In this document: piece after piece, positions 56,635-64,000 of the stretch
Layout of the letters: every line of letters begins with the position of its first letter
Numbering within the stretch: the stretch's first letter is position 1
Source: JAFAXD01 sp963833605
GTDB lineage: Bacteria; Pseudomonadota; Alphaproteobacteria; Rhizobiales; Xanthobacteraceae
Assembly (NCBI GenBank): GCA_963833605.1
Contig: CAWHYZ010000017.1
Location: 62,001-126,000 of the forward strand
Reading direction: 5' to 3'
Length of the DNA: 64,000 bases
Position numbers and translations under genes: made by a program
The notes under the pieces: model-generated
What the model was told of the DNA's origin: nothing
What the model saw: the letters and a program-made list of their open reading frames with translations, nothing else
The model's database searches: none

Positions 56635-56859
56635 ATGAAGTTGGAATGGCGCAACACCGAGCACGGGCAACTCGTTTTGCATACAGATGAACAACCGACC
56701 AGCGTCACCATCGAATTCAATCCTAATGAGACGGGCGACAACCAAGAGCCGTTTGGCTTGCGCTGCGGCCATCGCACCAAAATGTTTGCAACGCTGCAAG
56801 ACGCAAAGACTTTGGGCATTACGTGGTGGAGCGAGATGCGCGAACTGGGAATGATTTGA
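56635..56859 (+). CDS. Small hypothetical protein
   Basis: A 74-residue protein I do not recognise. It reads MKLEWRNTEHGQLVLHTDEQ at the start, then TSVTIEFNPNETGDNQEPFG, and ends KTLGITWWSEMRELGMI. The alternating polar and hydrophobic pattern suggests beta strands. Composition is protein-like and AT-richer than the neighbours. GAGA lies just before the ATG. No partner gene is adjacent. Confidence 0.45.
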   Translation: MKLEWRNTEHGQLVLHTDEQPTSVTIEFNPNETGDNQEPFGLRCGHRTKMFATLQDAKTLGITWWSEMRELGMI

Positions 56860-57069
56860 TTTCCTCGTTGGGCGGGCAATAGGGCGGCCACGATGGCCGC
56901 CCCGACCGTTGGATAGAGCCACGACCCGCGCGTTCCAGATCGCGGCGATCTTCTGCGCATCAGCGATCGACTTGCGCTTTGCTTCGGTGTGCCTGGACTC
57001 GGCGGCGGCTCAATCGCGCTATTGCGCTCGGCGGTTCGGTCCCATCGCGTAAGGCTTTTGGACCGATCA

Positions 57070-57492
57070 CTATCGTCGAGGAATCTCCAAAGCGTCGGCC
57101 GGCGTCCAATAGCATCGCGTTTTACCGGGGACCTGCAAGCACTCGGTTCCGTGCTGGGCCGAATGCATTTCAACCTTGTAACCTTTTGACTTGGCGAGCA
57201 CGATGCACTGATGCTCGACAGCATAGGATGAGGCCGGTTGTCTGTCGGTGTACGTGCGAAGAAGATCTCTGACTTTGCGAGCGACTTCAGGAAGTGGGCA
57301 TGCGACGACATTCGCATTCATGGTCACCGTATCGCCAATATTTGGGAAAGATTGCGCAGGCGACTCTGCAGTTTTACGATCACTTCCCCCATCTGCTCTT
57401 GTCTTGTCGTAGATGATGTAGCCAATCCCTCCAAGGATCGTGAATAATACGATCACTCGCACACAAGCTAAAATGGCGCGCAAGAACCACAT
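57070..57492 (-). CDS. Hypothetical single-pass membrane protein
   Basis: A 140-residue protein. Residues 5-28 form a transmembrane helix (RAILACVRVIVLFTILGGIG). The rest is a soluble, probably periplasmic, domain with four Cys (ACPLPEVA, HQCIVLAKSKGYKVEMH, TECLQV, TRCYWT). These could form disulfides. I do not recognise the family. It lies with the small protein gene at 56635 in a stretch of lower GC between two catabolic clusters, so both may be recent arrivals. Confidence 0.55.
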   Translation of the reverse strand: MWFLRAILACVRVIVLFTILGGIGYIIYDKTRADGGSDRKTAESPAQSFPNIGDTVTMNANVVACPLPEVARKVRDLLRTYTDRQPASSYAVEHQCIVLAKSKGYKVEMHSAQHGTECLQVPGKTRCYWTPADALEIPRR

Positions 57493-57618
57493 TCTCTACC
57501 CTTGTTCATTTCATCAATCCGACCCGCGAGCGCATCCCGAAGTCGCGCCTGAACTGACGTCTGCTTCGCAGTTGCTTCCCGCGGTCGTGTGCCGGGAAAC
57601 GGCCAATGCGACAAAGGC

Positions 57619-58458
57619 TCACAATTCTTCAAGAACCAGCACCCCGCAGCCGGTGATCTGGGGGAAAGTGTAGAAGTCGTAGGCGCGGTGAACCTTGCGG
57701 GACAGCGCCGCGCGCATCGCAAACCACATGGTCAATTCGGAGGCTTCGGTGCCGCCGATGCGCATGATTTCGTCCTGCGGTATGGCGACCAACGTGTCGA
57801 GATCGTCCACCAGGTGTGCGAGAAAATAGCGATCCCACTCCTCGTTGGCCATGCCGAAGCGGGTACCGCTGATCTGATGTGACATGCCCCCGGTCGCAAT
57901 CACCGCGACCCGCGCGTCGCCAGGGTAGCTCGCAATGGCAGCACGGATTGCTTCACCGAGCTTGCGCAGGCGCACCGAGGTCGGGATCGGATGGCGCACC
58001 ATGTTCACGGCCAGCGGCAGCACCGGCGCCGGCCACGGCGGCGCCGCCACGTAGGGAAGCCACGAGTAGATGCCGTGATCGATCTTCATATCTTCGCAGA
58101 TAGTGAGATCGAATTCATGCCGCACCAGGTGATTGGCGACGTGCCAGCCGAACTGCGTGTCTCCCGCGAGGCTCGGAAACGGGCGTAACCCAAAGCCTTC
58201 ATCGGCCTGCGGGAACTCCGGCGCAACTCCGAGCGCAAACGTCGGATAGGCATCGAAGGTGAAATGGTTGAGGTGGTCGTTGTAGACAATCACGATCTGA
58301 TCGGGGCGCGCGTCGGAGAGCCACTGCTTCACCGGCTGCATGCCGTCGAACCAGACCTTCCAGCGCGGATCGAAGCGACCGGCGATACCCTTGTCATACT
58401 CGTAGCCCATGGAGGGCGAGTGCGAGACCCCAAATCCGCCGATCACCCGAGCCATCAT
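57619..58458 (-). CDS. Class III extradiol dioxygenase catalytic subunit (LigB-like)
   Basis: A 279-residue subunit. LigB blocks are GGFGVSHSPSMGYEYDKG with a metal His, IVIVYNDHLNHFTFDAYPTF with further ligands, and VAVIATGGMSHQISGTRFGM with the active-site His. Together with the LigA-like partner (4-bp overlap) it would cleave a catechol-type ring such as protocatechuate or gallate at the 4,5 position using Fe(II). It is the last gene of the minus-strand cluster. The exact ring substrate cannot be told. Confidence 0.87.
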   Translation of the reverse strand: MMARVIGGFGVSHSPSMGYEYDKGIAGRFDPRWKVWFDGMQPVKQWLSDARPDQIVIVYNDHLNHFTFDAYPTFALGVAPEFPQADEGFGLRPFPSLAGDTQFGWHVANHLVRHEFDLTICEDMKIDHGIYSWLPYVAAPPWPAPVLPLAVNMVRHPIPTSVRLRKLGEAIRAAIASYPGDARVAVIATGGMSHQISGTRFGMANEEWDRYFLAHLVDDLDTLVAIPQDEIMRIGGTEASELTMWFAMRAALSRKVHRAYDFYTFPQITGCGVLVLEEL

Positions 58459-58844
58459 GCACGCTCCGGCAGGCCGCCGACGCGGCGCGGGCAGGCGGCG
58501 ATCATGTCATCTACCGCGATGTCGGCATTGTGGGCACCGATGTGCCACAGATTTTGGCCGACGGTCGCGGCAATCTTGAGGATCGCCTGCAGGTGGCCTC
58601 CTGCTTTGAGCAGACCGGTCCAGTCGCGCGCGCGCACCAGGTTCTTCTCGGCGTCGCTCAGATCGAACTTCGCCATGTAGGTATCCTGGTCTGACAAAAA
58701 GGCGCTGCGGTTCTCGGGCAGTTTCAGGCTGAGCGCAAAGCGGTTGAGGCTGCGGCCGCGCGTCGACATCGGACCCGTGTAGATAAAGCTATCGGGCGGA
58801 TCGAGGCTACGCGTAGGTGGGGACGTTTTCGTCATCGCTTTCAC
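58455..58844 (-). CDS. Extradiol dioxygenase small subunit (LigA-like)
   Basis: A 129-residue alpha subunit. The LigA domain is seen as SLNRFALSLKLPENRSAFLSDQ and YMAKFDLSDAEKNLVRARDW, followed by a helical C-terminus with HIGAHNADIAVDDMI. The GTG at 58844 overlaps the DUF3891 stop by 4 bp and is the likely start; an ATG at 58835 is the alternative. It caps the active site of the LigB partner encoded just downstream. Confidence 0.85.
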   Translation of the reverse strand: MKAMTKTSPPTRSLDPPDSFIYTGPMSTRGRSLNRFALSLKLPENRSAFLSDQDTYMAKFDLSDAEKNLVRARDWTGLLKAGGHLQAILKIAATVGQNLWHIGAHNADIAVDDMIAACPRRVGGLPERA

Positions 58845-59629
58845 CCGGCTCTGACCAACTCGAACCGCATGGTCTGCGGCGGCGCCTTGTAGTAGGCCGC
58901 CCGGAATGCGGCCTCATCGGGGAATTTCGATGTTGCAAGCCGCCGGTGCGGCACGTCGAATACGAGCGACGGGAGATCGAACGGGTATGGGTCGATGGCG
59001 ACTTTGCCGTCAGCACGCGGTTTCAGCGTGACACGCGCGCCCTGTCCGTCCGCATAGGACTTCGGCACCGGTTCGATGTATTCGTCGTACGGGGGCCGAA
59101 CGCAGAAATAGAGCGAGAGCAGATCCCAGAACTGCAGCCATTGATAATTGATCCAGAATTCCTTCTGGTCGACGGTGTGTTCCTGCTGCTTCTGGCGTGC
59201 CTCATTCTCTGCGATGAAGGCTTCGACCAGCGGACTCAGCCCTCTGGCCCCGAACATTCCCGGATGCGAGATCGCTCCATAGCGGCCGCGCCAAAGACCG
59301 GTCCGGTGTTTGTTGATCAGCAGCCCGGCGTAGGGGTCGATCGCGGTCAGCCAGTCGGTGCCCCACTGAAAGGCATCGAGCTGGGTGCGATCGAGCGGCA
59401 CCTCGATGAAGCTCGGCGTCTTGCCAGTCGCCGGGTCGTAGCGCGGGCTCGTCTCGTAGCGGTACCAGCCGCAATCGTGAAAGAACGCGGCGCGCACGGC
59501 CGGCTCATAGGGATGCGGCCGCTCGAACTCGCCATTGCCCCAGTGCGCCGCAAACAGCCCCGAGATCTTGGCGTGCTCGGTCTGGTTGATGAGGACGAGC
59601 GAGCCGTCCGATTCCTCACGTACGATCAT
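58841..59629 (-). CDS. DUF3891 family protein
   Basis: A 262-residue cytosolic protein. The N-terminus MIVREESDGSLVLINQTEHAKISG and the block AAFFHDCGWYRYETSPRYD match DUF3891. The His and Asp in HDCGW could bind metal as in HD-type proteins. Its function is unknown. It overlaps the ligA-like gene by 4 bp, so it is translated with the dioxygenase. A role in handling the ring-cleavage substrate or product is conjecture. Confidence 0.78.
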   Translation of the reverse strand: MIVREESDGSLVLINQTEHAKISGLFAAHWGNGEFERPHPYEPAVRAAFFHDCGWYRYETSPRYDPATGKTPSFIEVPLDRTQLDAFQWGTDWLTAIDPYAGLLINKHRTGLWRGRYGAISHPGMFGARGLSPLVEAFIAENEARQKQQEHTVDQKEFWINYQWLQFWDLLSLYFCVRPPYDEYIEPVPKSYADGQGARVTLKPRADGKVAIDPYPFDLPSLVFDVPHRRLATSKFPDEAAFRAAYYKAPPQTMRFELVRAG

Positions 59630-59656
59630 GCGCAGCCTCCCGAACCCAGCCCCGTG

Positions 59657-59946
59657 TCACAACTTGAATATACGTTCCGCATTGCCGCTGCGCACCGCCT
59701 TGACGTTCGCCGCCGGTAGGTGCATCTGCCCAGCGCCCGGTGGTGTGGTCGGGTGCGCGAGCACCGGCAGGCCCAGCGTGTCGATCGCGCGCCAAATCGG
59801 CGCGAACGCCACGTCCGTGAGCGGCCGGCCGTCGTCTCCTGCCCTTCGAGCGAACGGCTGACCGTATATTTCGGCGCGCCCCGTTGGTGCAGGAGTGCGA
59901 GCCACTCGCTGTTAAGCATGTGGGTATGGACGTCGACGACCGGCAT
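59657..59946 (-). pseudogene. Remnant of an amidohydrolase-family gene
   Basis: Only about 290 bases remain of a gene that is normally near 1 kb. The N-terminus is intact (MPVVDVHTHMLNSEWLALLHQ, start 59946). After about 35 residues it jumps, in another frame, to a later block (PLTDVAFAPIWRAIDTLGLPVLAHPT). It then jumps straight to what looks like the family C-terminus (VKAVRSGNAERIFKL, stop 59657). The missing middle cannot be explained by single-base errors, so I call true decay. The intact gene would fit a decarboxylase or hydrolase acting after ring cleavage. Confidence 0.75.
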
Positions 59947-59978
59947 GCTCAATCCCCTGGGCTTCAATTGTTTGACCG

Positions 59979-60048
59979 GTAGCCCGGATGGAGCGCAGCG
60001 TGATCCGGGGCAGCCGTCCCGCATTCCGCTTCGCTCCATACGGGCTAC
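59979..60048. repeat. Dispersed repeat, GTAGCCCGG family
   Basis: It begins GTAGCCCGGATGGAGCG, has GTGATCCGGGG in the middle and ends CGCTCCATACGGGCTAC. It lies between the amidohydrolase remnant and the DUF3237 genes. Confidence 0.75.
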
Positions 60049-60080
60049 AGCTGATCGTCAGCAGACCATAAACCCGACGA

Positions 60081-60542
60081 TCACACCAATGCGAAGTAGG
60101 AAAAGATCGAATGCGTGCGGTGGCGGTCGGCGCCGCCGACAATGACGGTGCGGCCGAGCCAGTCGTGCGGTCCGGCCGGCACGTCGAAGGTGGGCGCCAC
60201 CCTGAAATAGTAGCTCGCCGGATCGACCGGTTCGAACGCATTCATTTTGGCGAGCACGTCCGCTGGCGCGTGACGCAGTCCGCGATTATTGATCAGGATC
60301 TGTGTTCCGTCGGACGCCTCAAGCACATAAATCGCTTCGAAATACACGACGCCGTCCGGCATGAAATGCGGCCAGTCACCGCCGCTGTTGGGAACGACCG
60401 TGCCCTTGAGGCGCGGGCCATCGACGATGCCTCCCGCAACCCCGGTGTAGCCGCGTTGCACACCATTGCGCTCGCGCGCGAATTTCAGGCGGCCCGCAAA
60501 GTCGACGCGGACCTGGAAAACAAACTCGAGTGCCGCGTCCAT
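60081..60542 (-). CDS. DUF3237 family protein (copy a)
   Basis: A 153-residue protein. Family features are LEFVFQVRVDFAG at the start, GPRLKGTVVPNSGGDWPHFMPDG, and FDVPAGPHDWLGRTVIVG near the end. I chose ATG 60542 (MDAALEFVFQ). DUF3237 proteins are predicted beta-barrel proteins of unknown function. This is the third of three tandem copies and is closest to copy c. It starts 10 bp after copy b ends, so one transcript is likely. Confidence 0.8.
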   Translation of the reverse strand: MDAALEFVFQVRVDFAGRLKFARERNGVQRGYTGVAGGIVDGPRLKGTVVPNSGGDWPHFMPDGVVYFEAIYVLEASDGTQILINNRGLRHAPADVLAKMNAFEPVDPASYYFRVAPTFDVPAGPHDWLGRTVIVGGADRHRTHSIFSYFALV

Positions 60543-60552
60543 GCGTCGCCCC

Positions 60553-61017
60553 TCACATGACCGCGAATATGCGAACCGTCGCGTTGGTGCGTCGCCGGTC
60601 GCCCTTGCCAACGAAGACCGTGCGGTTCAACCACGCGTGCGGACCGCCGGGGGCCTCAAACACCGGCGCGAGATGCAGGCTTAGGCTTGAGAACTCCGGC
60701 GCATCCACGCGCCAGGGTTCGGTCGTCGGCCCGGACGCGAAACCAGCGTTCGTCATCAGGATGAGTGTTCCGTCGGCCGCACGGATCAGCCACTGTCCAC
60801 CGATGACGACACGCGCACCGTCAAGCATTGGCGCCTCGCTCCCCGAGCCCGCAACGATCGCGCCTTTCAGACGGGGTCCCCACACCGAGCCGCCGGTCAC
60901 AGGATGGAACGCGCGCGTGTGCGCGAGCGACGTTGGGCCAAGCCGCAGCTCCTCTCCGAACGAGATGTGCAGGTCGAACGCGTGTTCGAGCTTGAGGGAG
61001 ACCAGCGGGCCTATCAT
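60553..61017 (-). CDS. DUF3237 family protein (copy b)
   Basis: A 154-residue protein starting MIGPLVSLKLEHAFDLHISFG. It has GPRLKGAIVAGSGSEAPMLDG and FEAPGGPHAWLNRTVFVG, the same two blocks as its neighbours, but it is the most divergent of the three. It lies 5 bp after copy c and 10 bp before copy a. Confidence 0.8.
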   Translation of the reverse strand: MIGPLVSLKLEHAFDLHISFGEELRLGPTSLAHTRAFHPVTGGSVWGPRLKGAIVAGSGSEAPMLDGARVVIGGQWLIRAADGTLILMTNAGFASGPTTEPWRVDAPEFSSLSLHLAPVFEAPGGPHAWLNRTVFVGKGDRRRTNATVRIFAVM

Positions 61018-61022
61018 GACGA

Positions 61023-61529
61023 TCAGTAAACCGCCCAATAGCGAAAGATCGAATAGTTCGGCCGGCGGTTGCCGGTGCCGACGAACACGGTCCGGCCTAG
61101 CCATTCGTGCGGGCCGGCCGGCACCTCGAACGAGGGCGTCATGCGCATGTAGTAGCCGGACGGGTCGACCGGCTCATAAGCCAGAAGCCGATCGATGACC
61201 TCCTTGGGTCCGTGCCGATAGCCGTGATTGCGCAGCCGCATTTTGGTGCCGTCCGACGCTTCCAGCAGGTAGTGGGCATCGAACTCGAACGTGCCGTCCG
61301 GCCAGATATATGGATAGTCGCCGCCGGTGCCCGGCAGTACCCGACCCTGTAGCCGTGGACCGGTGATTTCCCCGCCCCGCACCGGAACAAACCCCTGCTG
61401 CCCACCGCGCACGAGCGGGCCGAAGATCACCCGCTCACCCAGGTCGATCCGGATTTGAAAAACGAATTCGAGCCGCGGCGCCGATTGCTCCCCATGCTGA
61501 TCGATTTGCGGATCCATTTGGGCACTCAT
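61023..61529 (-). CDS. DUF3237 family protein (copy c)
   Basis: A 168-residue protein with a short polar N-terminal extension (MSAQMDPQIDQHGEQ). The core has LEFVFQIRIDLGERV, GPRLQGRVLPGTGGDYPYIWPDG and FEVPAGPHEWLGRTVFVGTG. It is the first gene of the minus-strand cluster leading to the dioxygenase genes. Its promoter should lie in the 145-bp divergent region before the ABC importer genes. Confidence 0.8.
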   Translation of the reverse strand: MSAQMDPQIDQHGEQSAPRLEFVFQIRIDLGERVIFGPLVRGGQQGFVPVRGGEITGPRLQGRVLPGTGGDYPYIWPDGTFEFDAHYLLEASDGTKMRLRNHGYRHGPKEVIDRLLAYEPVDPSGYYMRMTPSFEVPAGPHEWLGRTVFVGTGNRRPNYSIFRYWAVY

Positions 61530-61673
61530 GGCATTGCGTGCTGGCACGGCGCAGGCGATTGACCTATTAACGAAGCAAAGAGTTGCGCGTCAACCGCGAG
61601 AGTCTTGTATTGTCGGATTCTCTACGGAAAACAGCCTTTACTTTCCCGGAGATGCTCCGAGGGGGGAAATCAC

Positions 61674-62428
61674 CTGAGCGAACGGACGACATGGCTGCTG
61701 CGCGTCATGCTGGGGCTCGCGCTCATCGCCGCGTGGGAGGCATTCGGGGCTTTCACGGGTGGGACGTGGACCAGCAAGCCAAGCCTGATCGCCGTGCGAC
61801 TCGCGCAATGGGCCGAGCGTGATCTTGCCTGGCATATCGCCACGACGCTACAGGAGATCGTCATAGGCCTCGCCATCGGGGTCCCGCTCGGCATCGTGCT
61901 GGGCATCGTGCTCGGTCGCGCGCCCACCACCGCCAAGATCCTGCGCCCGCTGATCCTCACCCTCAACAGCATTCCGGTGGTTGCGCTGCGCCGCTCCTGA
62001 TCATGTGGTTCGGTCTCGGCTTGCAGCCGAAGATCGTGTTGGTGGCGCTGGCATCCTTTCTGCTCCTGTTCTTCAACACGTTTGCCGGCGCGCAGGCGGT
62101 CGATCGCGACATGATCGCGGCGTTGGAAGTCATGGGCGCGTCGGCGCGCGAGCGGTTCCAGAAAGCGGTGCTGCCCGGCTGCACGACCTGGATCATGGGC
62201 GGGTTGCGCAACGCCCTGCCCTACGCCTTGATCGGAGCGACGGTCGGGGAGATGATGCTCGCCCGCAGCGGGGTCGGCTATCTGATCAGCAATGCCGCCG
62301 GTCAATTCGACATGGCAGGGATCTATGCGGCGCTCGTCGTTCTGATGATCCTCGGCATCATCGTCAACGAACTGGCGAACCGACTCGAAGGCTGGCTGCT
62401 GCGCTGGCGGCTAGTCGCAGCCACCTGA
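61674..62428 (+). CDS. ABC transporter permease (SsuC/TauC-like), one frameshift
   Basis: An inner-membrane permease of about 250 residues. The first part reads SERTTWLLRVMLGLALIAAWEAFG and HIATTLQEIVIGLAIGVPLGIVLG. Near 61989 one base seems missing, after which LLIMWFGLGLQPKIVLVAL and the EAA-type loop (AALEVMGASARERFQKAVLPG) follow in another frame. The start is unclear: a CTG at 61674 follows a GAGGGGGG site, and the first in-frame ATG is at 61707. It belongs with the ATPase and second permease as a nitrate/sulfonate/taurine-type importer. Confidence 0.83.
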
Positions 62429-62453
62429 TCCTAAGCAACGCGCGAAACCTGCA

Positions 62454-63245
62454 ATGACCCAGAACGTGATAGAGCTCGAGCATGTCAGCAAGGAATTCGA
62501 CGCCCGCGGCGTGCGAGTACTGGCGCTCGATGCCATCGACCTTGCGGTCGCGCCGGAAGAATTCGTCGCGCTGGTCGGACCGAGCGGCTGCGGCAAGTCG
62601 ACGGTGCTCAACCTAGTCGCAGGACTACTGCGGCCGACGAGCGGCGACGTCCGCTATGACGGCGCACCAGTGCAAGGCGCGAACCGCCGGGTCGGCTATA
62701 TGACCCAGAAGGACACGCTGCTGCCGTGGCGCACCGTCGAGGACAACATCGGAATTGCGCTCGAACTCAAATGCCGGGCGGTCCCGGCGCGCGAACGGCG
62801 CGAGCGCGTGCAAGCCATGATGGACTTCGTCGGTCTGACCGGTTTCGCCCGCCACTATCCGGGGGAACTCTCCGGCGGCATGCGCAAGCGTGCAGCACTG
62901 GCCCGCATGCTCATCTACGAGCCGGAAACGTTTCTGCTCGACGAGCCATTCGGCGCGCTCGATGCCCAGCTCAAGCTGATCATGCACCAGGAATTGCTGC
63001 GCATGACCAGGGCGCGGCGGTTGACGGTCGTGTTCGTGACCCACGACCTTGCCGAAGCCATAACGCTCGCCGATCGGGTCGCCGTGTTCACGGGCAGGCC
63101 GGGAAAGATCCGCGCCATGCGACAGATTCCGTTCGGCCGCGAGCGTGACGCCGTGCACCTGCGCTTCCTGCCCGAATTCGGCGCGCTGCACGAGGAACTT
63201 TGGAACGAGCTCAAGGACGAAGTGGGCAAGGGTACCGAAACGTGA
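62454..63245 (+). CDS. ABC transporter ATP-binding protein (SsuB/TauB-like)
   Basis: A 263-residue ATPase. Walker A is GPSGCGKST (about residues 42-50), the Q-loop is MTQKDTLLPWR, the signature is LSGGMRKRAALARML, Walker B is FLLDEPFGALD and the H-loop VTHD. It is typical of importers for sulfonates, nitrate or pyrimidine precursors. It overlaps the next permease by 4 bp (GTGA) and follows the first permease by 25 bp. Confidence 0.92.
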   Translation: MTQNVIELEHVSKEFDARGVRVLALDAIDLAVAPEEFVALVGPSGCGKSTVLNLVAGLLRPTSGDVRYDGAPVQGANRRVGYMTQKDTLLPWRTVEDNIGIALELKCRAVPARERRERVQAMMDFVGLTGFARHYPGELSGGMRKRAALARMLIYEPETFLLDEPFGALDAQLKLIMHQELLRMTRARRLTVVFVTHDLAEAITLADRVAVFTGRPGKIRAMRQIPFGRERDAVHLRFLPEFGALHEELWNELKDEVGKGTET

Positions 63246-64000
63246 CCGCAGCACCTCCCCGCGATCGTTCCGGGCTCCCGATCCTGGCCGGACAGGTTCT
63301 GGTAATCCTGCTCGTGCTGGCCGCTTGGTACTTTGCCTCCGGAACGCTGGTGAAGAAGTTCATCCTGAGCGACCCGGTCCGCGTTGCCGAGACGATCGTG
63401 ACATGGATCAGCGACGGCTCGTTGTGGCAACACCTTGCAATTACATTGCAGACCCTGCTGCTCGGCTACGGCATCGGCGCGGCCTGCGGTGTCGCGGTCG
63501 GCCTTGCGTTCGGGGTCTTTCCGCGCGTCGACAATGTCGTGTCACCTTTCATCGTGGCGATCTACGCGCTCCCCAAGATCGCGCTGCTGCCCCTGTTCGT
63601 CATCCTGCTGGGGATCGGCATCGCTTCGAAGGTTGCGCTGGTCGCCGTCGTGGTTTTCTTTATTCTGCTGTTTTCGACCCGCGACGGTGTACGCAACGTC
63701 GATCCCGACCTCGGCGCATCGCTGCGGCTGATGGGAGCCGGGCAGATGGAGATCAATCGCAAGGTTCTGATCCCCGCTACCCTGCCCTGGGTCTATACCG
63801 GCCTGCGGGTGGCGACCGGATATGCCCTCACCACGACGGTCGTCGGCGAAGCGCTCTCGTCTAACCGCGGGCTCGGCTTCCTGATCGAATCCTCGTCGGT
63901 GCGCTTCAATTCGGCCGGTGTGTTTGCGGCGATCGTCGTGGTCGTGGCATTGAGCTTCCTGATCACCGGCGTGCTCGGCCAATTCGAGGCCGCATCGTCG
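63242..64000 (+). CDS. ABC transporter permease, truncated by the window end
   Basis: The first 253 codons of a second SsuC/TauC-like permease. It starts at a GTG overlapping the ATPase stop. It shows LVILLVLAAWYFASGTLVKKF, HLAITLQTLLLGYGIGAACG, AIYALPKIALLPLFVILLGIG and the ATPase-contact loop SLRLMGAGQMEINRKVLIP. The frame is open to the last base. Two different permeases in one operon suggest a heterodimeric membrane domain. The binding protein is probably encoded beyond the window. Confidence 0.88.
   Translation, partial: MTAAPPRDRSGLPILAGQVLVILLVLAAWYFASGTLVKKFILSDPVRVAETIVTWISDGSLWQHLAITLQTLLLGYGIGAACGVAVGLAFGVFPRVDNVVSPFIVAIYALPKIALLPLFVILLGIGIASKVALVAVVVFFILLFSTRDGVRNVDPDLGASLRLMGAGQMEINRKVLIPATLPWVYTGLRVATGYALTTTVVGEALSSNRGLGFLIESSSVRFNSAGVFAAIVVVVALSFLITGVLGQFEAASS

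Noticed and set aside
56248..56922. A 224-codon minus-strand frame after the TctC gene
   Set aside because: It spans the small plus-strand gene, has no protein-like pattern and no ribosome site.

Overview
The window is high-GC DNA that looks like the chromosome of an alphaproteobacterium of the order Rhizobiales, close to Bradyrhizobium, Rhodopseudomonas or Pseudolabrys. Four things suggest this: a small TIGR03809-type protein, several families of dispersed palindromic repeats, an ECF sigma/anti-sigma/subtilisin trio, and many TRAP, TctC, hydantoinase and ABC catabolic clusters. I see no rRNA, tRNA, CRISPR array, insertion sequence, phage or plasmid gene.

Layout. 1-9 kb: the end of a tandem ABC ATPase, a TIGR03809 protein, a frameshifted S8 protease with its ECF sigma factor and anti-sigma factor, a GST, a lone molybdenum hydroxylase large subunit and an MltB transglycosylase, followed by about 1 kb of repeats. 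10.2-15.9 kb: a tight four-gene operon with a LodA-like N-terminal protein, a radical SAM/SPASM protein, a protein joining a LodA-C-like segment to a ferritin-like domain, and a LodB-like flavoprotein. This is the most novel locus here. 16-23 kb, minus strand: a six-gene membrane complex related to hydrogenase-4 (HyfB-C-E-F-G-I), whose large subunit lacks NiFe ligands. 23-30.5 kb: an L,D-transpeptidase, a cyclase, a sulfatase, a monooxygenase, a 3-hydroxyisobutyrate dehydrogenase-like protein and an amidohydrolase.

30.8-42.3 kb, minus strand: a seven-gene run of dctP, dctQM, tetR and two consecutive hyuA-hyuB pairs. Two copies of one inverted repeat, probably the TetR operator, lie before dctP (shared with a divergent fumarylacetoacetate hydrolase gene) and before the first hyuA. 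43.5-51.7 kb: a beta-oxidation operon (thioesterase, FadE, FadI, FadJ, CoA-transferase). 51.7-56.2 kb: a catabolic cluster (SnoaL-like, FAH, cupin, HpcH/HpaI aldolase, TctC). 57.6-61.5 kb, minus strand: LigB/LigA-type dioxygenase subunits, DUF3891, a decayed amidohydrolase and three tandem DUF3237 genes. They diverge from an ABC importer (permease, ATPase, second permease) that runs off the end.

At least ten otherwise well-conserved genes carry single-base frameshifts, some beside homopolymers. This fits consensus sequence errors better than mass pseudogenisation, so several genes are described as reconstructed across frames. The amidohydrolase remnant near 59.8 kb has lost large internal segments and looks like true decay.
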